Assembly (NCBI RefSeq): GCF_042652345.1
Contig: NZ_JBHSJJ010000015.1
Coordinates: forward strand, 62,001-126,000
Direction: 5' to 3'
Length of the DNA: 64,000 nt
Source of the DNA: Negadavirga shengliensis
Lineage (GTDB): Bacteria; Bacteroidota; Bacteroidia; Cytophagales; Cyclobacteriaceae
Part shown: in pieces, positions 59,879 through 64,000 of the stretch
How positions within the stretch are numbered: position 1 is the stretch's first letter
Layout: the number at the start of each line of letters is the position of its first letter
Translations under genes and position numbers: made by a program
The notes under the pieces: model-generated
What the model was told of the DNA's origin: nothing
What the model saw: only the letters and a program-made list of their open reading frames with translations
Databases searched by the model: none

Positions 59879-60784
59879 CTATACTGTGCCTTTTTTGTAA
59901 TATTCCTTGCCTATGGAGGACCAGTTAATCCCTCCCAAATCCAGGGCTGCCTTGATCTCAGGATAAGGTTCCAGCAGGGAGAGCGCAGCCGAAGACCCGT
60001 TTGCCCGCAAAGCCAATCCTGCCGCCTGTTTTTCCAATTCTGTTCCGGACTTCAACACCTTCTTGAATAGCGATACCGCGTCATCATCCAAATAAGGTCC
60101 GACAAAACGCCACAGTTCAGGAAAAACTTCCCTTCCGGCCGACCAGCGTTCATGCACATAATCCACAAGTGTATTGGCGAGATCTTTATTGGCCCGCCCG
60201 TCTGCACCTATAATCCGATACAGGGGGCGCTGTAAAAATATGGCTTTAAGTACCAGCTGGTTCCAGGCTTTTTCGTCAAGGTGATCGGCCGGATAGGGGT
60301 TATCCAGTGCCACGGCATCAAACACAGAAGTAATGTTGGTCCGCAGCCCTTCCGAGGCTCTTTTGGTTAGCTTTTCCGGAAAGGGCAAAAGCGGCAGAGC
60401 ACCATATAAAGCCTCCTGCTCATGCATATCCGCGGTTTCAAATAACGTGTCCATTAGACTCAGCCACTTATCATTTTCCTCAGACACCGCCTGAAGCAGC
60501 AAAAAGCACCGGGCAGCTCTAAGGCTGTTCCATTTTTGAGGCATAAACCCCTTCCTTACGCTATCTGCTGCTTCGATCTCTTCCTCAGTTAAGATCCATG
60601 GATCTTTTGAAAAATGCCGGGATGCCTGGCTGAACGCCAGAAACAGTTTTGTTTCCGACCCCGCCGTGTTGATTTTTTCGCACTGTTGATACAGCCAGTC
60701 TATAGATTTCTGAGGGCTGGTTCTTTGAAGGAGCTGATTCAAGTAGGATTTTGCCTGCGAAAGAATTTGGTTTTTATCTCCCAT
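59879..60784 (-). CDS. eboA: EboA domain-containing protein
   Basis: A 301-residue soluble, helix-rich protein that leads the ebo operon, recognised by position and by the EboA-type blocks LFLAFSQASRHF, WNQLVLKAIFLQRPL and VDYVHERWSAGREVFPELWR. No signal peptide or membrane helix. Tandem helical-repeat character is likely; a role as a scaffold or substrate-binding partner is inference. Starts at 60790 (MTM) and 60784 (MGDKNQ) are both possible. A -7 box at 60809-60816 gives it its own promoter, and the terminator at 60889-60925 closes the unit upstream. Confidence 0.88.
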   Translation of the reverse strand: MGDKNQILSQAKSYLNQLLQRTSPQKSIDWLYQQCEKINTAGSETKLFLAFSQASRHFSKDPWILTEEEIEAADSVRKGFMPQKWNSLRAARCFLLLQAVSEENDKWLSLMDTLFETADMHEQEALYGALPLLPFPEKLTKRASEGLRTNITSVFDAVALDNPYPADHLDEKAWNQLVLKAIFLQRPLYRIIGADGRANKDLANTLVDYVHERWSAGREVFPELWRFVGPYLDDDAVSLFKKVLKSGTELEKQAAGLALRANGSSAALSLLEPYPEIKAALDLGGINWSSIGKEYYKKGTV

Positions 60785-60808
60785 GGTCAATCTTCATTTT
60801 ATTATATG

Positions 60809-60816
60809 TAAAGATA
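60809..60816 (-). promoter_or_regulatory. Likely -7 box of the ebo operon
   Basis: TATCTTTA on the minus strand differs from TAnnTTTG by the last base. It is about 19-25 bases before the eboA start codons, giving a very short leader. Confidence 0.4.
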
Positions 60817-60888
60817 GCATTAATTCATCGTACAGGTAAGGAATATGAGTTTAATCATACTTTACAGGCGACGGTATTGGGCTAAAAA

Positions 60889-60925
60889 ACAAATCTAAGC
60901 CGGTACACCACCAGCTTAGATTTGT
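60889..60925 (-). terminator. Terminator after the Gfo/Idh/MocA operon
   Basis: ACAAATCTAAGC (60889-60900) pairs perfectly with GCTTAGATTTGT (60914-60925). On the minus strand the 12-bp stem with its 13-base loop is followed by TTTTTTAG. It cleanly separates the upstream sugar unit from the ebo operon. Confidence 0.9.
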
Positions 60926-60982
60926 CCATACCGAAGCCATTGGGCTCCGAATTATCCAAAATATGCTATCGGATGAAAGAAC

Positions 60983-62143
60983 TTAGCCGTCCCAATCCAC
61001 GCCGGTGTCCTTCCAGCTTCTTGATGTCGCCGAATCCAAGACCGCCTGGCACACCTTTTGGGTTTCATAAGCATCTTTGAAGGTAGGCGCGCAAGCGGCA
61101 TCACTTTCCAGGCTCTTAAAGAAATCGGCCACCTGATGGATAAAGGAATGTTCATAACCTATACAGGTCCCCGGAATCCACCACCTGTCCATATATGGCT
61201 GGTCACCGTCTGTCACGTGTATGGATCTCCATCCCCTGACAATAGACTCATCATTGTGGTCAAAATATTCAAGGCGGTTCAAGTCGTGCAGGTCCCAGCG
61301 TATGGAAGCATGTTCGCCATTGATTTCAAAAGTATACAGGGCTTTATGGCCTCTCGCATACCGGGTAGCTTCAAACAGCCCCAGAGAACCGTTATCGAAA
61401 TGGCAGTGGAAAGCACAAGCATCGTCAATGCCTACTTTCTGCTTTTCACCGCTTCCCTGGTGGACCCTTTCTTTGATAAAAGTCTCGGTCATGGCAGACA
61501 CATCTTTGATACCCCCGTTCAGCCACATGGCTGTATCGATGCAGTGTGCCAACAAATCCCCGGTGACTCCGGATCCAGCAGCATCCACATCCAGCCTCCA
61601 CAGTGCATCACCCCCTTGAGGCAATTCGGGGTTAATGGTCCAGTCCTGAAGAAAATTCGCCCTGTAGTGGAAGATTTTTCCCAGCTTCCCGGAATCCACC
61701 ACCTGCTTGGCCAAAGTGACAGCAGGGATCCTTCGGTAGTTATACCAAACCGTATTTTTTACTCCCGCTTCTTCTATCGCTTTTACCATGGCTTCAGCTT
61801 CTTCCAGTGTTCTCGCCAATGGCTTCTCACAGAGTATCATCTTGCCGGCCTTTGCCGCCGCTATGGCAATTTCCGCATGGGTATCGTTAGGGGTACAGAT
61901 ATCTACCGCATCCACGTCATCCCGCTCGATGACCTTCCTCCAATCCGTCTCATAGGAAGCATATCCCCATTGCTCAGCAAAAGCTTTGATTTTTTCTTCC
62001 CTTCTCGAACATGCCACCTGCAACACAGGCCGGTATTCGTATTCCGGAAAGAAGTCTCCCAGTCTTTTATAACCGTTGGTATGGATCCTTCCCATGAGGC
62101 CCGTACCTATCATTCCTATTCTTATTTTTTTGGTCTCTTTCAT
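60983..62143 (-). CDS. Gfo/Idh/MocA family oxidoreductase
   Basis: NAD(P)-dependent sugar oxidoreductase, 386 residues. The Rossmann motif is IGMIGTGLMG (about 8-17), followed by DAVDICTPNDTHAEIAI and the family hallmark CEKPLARTLEEAE with the catalytic Lys in EKP. C-terminal alpha/beta domain has SGVTGDLLAHCIDTAMW (catalytic Asp and His region). No signal peptide. It is the last gene of a unit with a TIM-barrel isomerase and a cupin protein. Members act on inositols, glucosides or similar; the substrate cannot be fixed. Confidence 0.93.
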   Translation of the reverse strand: MKETKKIRIGMIGTGLMGRIHTNGYKRLGDFFPEYEYRPVLQVACSRREEKIKAFAEQWGYASYETDWRKVIERDDVDAVDICTPNDTHAEIAIAAAKAGKMILCEKPLARTLEEAEAMVKAIEEAGVKNTVWYNYRRIPAVTLAKQVVDSGKLGKIFHYRANFLQDWTINPELPQGGDALWRLDVDAAGSGVTGDLLAHCIDTAMWLNGGIKDVSAMTETFIKERVHQGSGEKQKVGIDDACAFHCHFDNGSLGLFEATRYARGHKALYTFEINGEHASIRWDLHDLNRLEYFDHNDESIVRGWRSIHVTDGDQPYMDRWWIPGTCIGYEHSFIHQVADFFKSLESDAACAPTFKDAYETQKVCQAVLDSATSRSWKDTGVDWDG

Positions 62144-62200
62144 CTTTAAATTTTTTTATAAAAAGAAATGGATAAAACATAGGGGCGTACCAAGCCGCGG

Positions 62201-63223
62201 TTATTCGCTCCACCCGTGGGCCTCACGGACCTTAATCATCGCTGCCAGGATGTCGTTCCAGGTCTGTTGTTTTTCCATCACGGCATTGGGAAACATACAG
62301 CCGTCCCAGCAGATATGTTGGAAGGCCTTGGTCAAGTTTCCGTTTTCATCCCTCAACCAGTAGCCCGCATCATGGGCGATGTCCAGCAGCCCGTTGGGGT
62401 CGGTAGCCTGGCAGTGACGGCCGGTCTTGTCATGGGAACCTGAACCAAATACGGAACCATCATTCTGCGCCACATGGAAGTCAATGGTCCATGGGCGAAG
62501 TACGTCGGTAATGGTCTTAAGGGCGGCCTTGATGGATTCCCGGTCACCTTTATCAAAATCCTTGGGCAATACCCGGTGCTCGGGAGCATTGTAGCCCATG
62601 GTATACAGAAAGGTATGGGACATATCCGCCTGAAAACCGATGTTGGGTCTGTCCACCATTTCCAAAGTTTCGATCATGTATTTCCAGCTGTGCATACCGC
62701 CCCAGCAGATTTCGCCTTCAGCAGCCAGCTTTTCACCAAAATCCGCCGCCACATCACAAGCCTCCCTGAAAGTCTGTGCTATCAACTTGGTATTTCCTGC
62801 GGGATCCTTGGCCCAATCTGAAACGGACGCCGCCGAGTCAATCCGGACAACCCCATAATGTCTCACCCCCAGCTCCTTCAATTGCTGGCCAAAAACACAG
62901 GATTTCCGGACCATGTCCACAAAAGTTTTACGGGCATCATCAGACCCCATGGCCGAGCCTGCCCAAATGGGGGCCACCAGAGAGCCTATGTTGAGATTGC
63001 GCTCCGAAACCTTATCCGCCAACCTCTTTGCTTCATCGGGATCATCCAGGTTAAAATGAGGTTCAAGCAGTCCTAAGTCTATGCCATCAAATTTCACTCC
63101 GTTGACCTCTGCCGCAGCAGTCATTTCCAGCATGCTATCGAAGGGAATTACGGGCTCCGAGTCCGGCCCTTTCCCTACAAGTCCGGGCCAAGTGGCGTTG
63201 TGAAGTTTTGGAAAATTGTTCAT
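62201..63223 (-). CDS. Sugar phosphate isomerase/epimerase family protein
   Basis: TIM-barrel protein of 340 residues in the xylose-isomerase-like family. Metal-ligand regions are seen as GEICWGGMHSWK, GFQADMSHTFLY (Asp and His) and TIDFHVAQNDG. It starts at MNNFPKLHNATWPGLVG, without a signal peptide, so it is cytoplasmic. It sits between the cupin gene and the Gfo/Idh/MocA gene, with 61 and 57 bases of spacing. The partnership with Gfo/Idh/MocA suggests sugar or inositol isomerisation/dehydration (inference). Confidence 0.88.
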   Translation of the reverse strand: MNNFPKLHNATWPGLVGKGPDSEPVIPFDSMLEMTAAAEVNGVKFDGIDLGLLEPHFNLDDPDEAKRLADKVSERNLNIGSLVAPIWAGSAMGSDDARKTFVDMVRKSCVFGQQLKELGVRHYGVVRIDSAASVSDWAKDPAGNTKLIAQTFREACDVAADFGEKLAAEGEICWGGMHSWKYMIETLEMVDRPNIGFQADMSHTFLYTMGYNAPEHRVLPKDFDKGDRESIKAALKTITDVLRPWTIDFHVAQNDGSVFGSGSHDKTGRHCQATDPNGLLDIAHDAGYWLRDENGNLTKAFQHICWDGCMFPNAVMEKQQTWNDILAAMIKVREAHGWSE

Positions 63224-63234
63224 GGTATTTTAGC

Positions 63235-63264
63235 GTTATTTGTTATTGAGTTATTTGTTGTTGA
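63235..63264. repeat. Two 15-bp tandem repeats in the gap
   Basis: GTTATTTGTTATTGA (63235-63249) followed directly by GTTATTTGTTGTTGA (63250-63264), one base different. They sit in the 61-base gap between the cupin and isomerase genes, so they alter the spacing in the mRNA, but no function is seen. Confidence 0.7.
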
Positions 63265-63284
63265 GTTCGTCGGCGTCCGCCTGG

Positions 63285-64000
63285 CTATTCCCTGACCTTC
63301 AAATCGGGATTTCTTGGACCAAAATGCTTCAGCATCACAATAGGATCCGACTTGGATAGGTTGGTGATTTTCACTCCCTCGGAAGCTGCCTTTTCCGAAA
63401 CAAAATACTCGTCATGGGTCAATTGGCCAAAACGGATCAAGGCGGGAGTTTCTATGTCCCAGGGGCCCATTTTTCCATAGCCCTGCATCATAATCATACC
63501 ATAGGCTGCCGCATCTTTGATGACAACGGTTTGCCCCGGAAATACCGTCAGTTCCTTGGCACTGTAATCGTGGGAACGGTAGCATATCCAGTTTTCATGA
63601 TAGCCCGCTGCTTGCATTTCATTGGCATCCCTTACAGGAATGGGTTCCATATAGCGGGTTTCAAGCAGATTTGGATTGACATTTAGCTCCCAGTCAATCA
63701 TTTCAACCAGGAGATCATAGTCCCCGATACGGTCTTTTGGCGTCGCATTCCATAGCAATTCCTCGGGAATGATCGCTTCATTAACCAGGGACTGGTACAT
63801 GGCAAAAATATCAGAAGCCTTCTGCGGCTCATAGGTACAGAGACTACCCGGAGCATGCAGCATCCCCGGAGGCACATCCCAGCCCGTCCCGGGCTGCAGT
63901 TTAAAGGCCTGGGAATAATTGGTGATGCGATTGTCTCCCTTGTTGAAATTCATCAGACATTCTCTGATCTGATCTTTGGTGGTACCGGGAGCAATTCCAA
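63285..64000 (-). CDS. Cupin-like sugar-metabolism protein, C-terminal part
   Basis: The reading frame is open to the right edge (at least 237 residues), so the N-terminus is outside. The sequence GWDVPPGMLHAPGSLCTYEP, split here as DVPPGMLHAPG, and EELLWNATPKDRIGDYD are like mannose-6-phosphate isomerase/cupin proteins: a His-containing metal site and a second cupin strand set (TVFPGQTVVIKDAAAYGMI). An internal Met at 63953 is not necessarily the start. It is the first visible gene of the unit with the TIM-barrel and Gfo/Idh/MocA genes. The substrate is unknown. Confidence 0.72.
   Translation of the reverse strand, partial: GIAPGTTKDQIRECLMNFNKGDNRITNYSQAFKLQPGTGWDVPPGMLHAPGSLCTYEPQKASDIFAMYQSLVNEAIIPEELLWNATPKDRIGDYDLLVEMIDWELNVNPNLLETRYMEPIPVRDANEMQAAGYHENWICYRSHDYSAKELTVFPGQTVVIKDAAAYGMIMMQGYGKMGPWDIETPALIRFGQLTHDEYFVSEKAASEGVKITNLSKSDPIVMLKHFGPRNPDLKVRE

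Noticed and set aside
61058..62149. A 363-codon reading frame antisense to the Gfo/Idh/MocA gene
   Set aside because: The product is rich in Phe, His and Pro with no motif, while the opposite strand holds a complete oxidoreductase.

Overview
The window looks like a chromosomal segment of a Bacteroidota bacterium of the order Cytophagales, most like the Cyclobacteriaceae (Algoriphagus, Cyclobacterium and Echinicola relatives). The pointers are a PorP/SprF-like protein next to a giant protein with a gliding-motility type C-terminal domain, an Oar-like TonB receptor, the bacillithiol gene bshC, a monomeric isocitrate dehydrogenase, a TMEM220 protein, a full ebo cluster, and promoter boxes of the TAnnTTTG type with little Shine-Dalgarno signal. 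Genus is inference. I see no rRNA, phage, plasmid, CRISPR array or intact insertion sequence.

Layout. 1-4.7 kb: end of a saccharopine dehydrogenase-like gene, then cdd, waaA-rsgA (overlapping), a PyrR-like phosphoribosyltransferase and panB. 4.7-9.1 kb (minus): a large lipoprotein dehydrogenase with a cytochrome c end, a Tat-exported TIM-barrel isomerase and a CAP protein. 9.2-16 kb: monomeric icd, a DegP/HtrA protease and a large MscS channel. 16.1-18.8 kb (minus): a fumarylacetoacetate hydrolase, an SDR dehydrogenase and a PIG-L deacetylase. 18.9-24.8 kb: AI-2E family membrane protein, tRNA-Leu(CAG), three poorly known small proteins, gltX, a 66-residue protein and a beta-barrel. 25-33 kb: Oar-like receptor, YhhN, aspS and an M23 peptidase with an altered HxH motif.

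33-42 kb is an envelope/type IX secretion block on the minus strand: a lipoprotein, a LruC protein, a 983-residue protein with DUF11 repeats and a sorting domain, a PorP/SprF protein and an OmpA protein with two OmpA domains. 42-52 kb: PQQ-type sugar dehydrogenase, a small barrel, 5-formyl-THF cyclo-ligase, bshC, copper ATPase plus HMA chaperone, M16 peptidase, ispF, mnmD and a lipoprotein, then a 98-bp MITE-like element. 52-54 kb: a secreted Cys-motif protein, an adenosine kinase-like enzyme and TMEM220.

54.1-60.8 kb carries a complete eboA-B-C-D-E-F operon on the minus strand. This set (TatD hydrolase, UbiA-like enzyme, dehydroquinate-synthase-like enzyme, TIM barrel, phosphodiesterase, EboA) is linked in other bacteria to moving a metabolite precursor to the periplasm, and its product here is unknown. 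It is the most interesting system in the window. A strong terminator at 60.9 kb separates it from an upstream unit (61-64 kb) of a cupin protein, a sugar isomerase and a Gfo/Idh/MocA oxidoreductase, probably for sugar or sugar-derivative catabolism.
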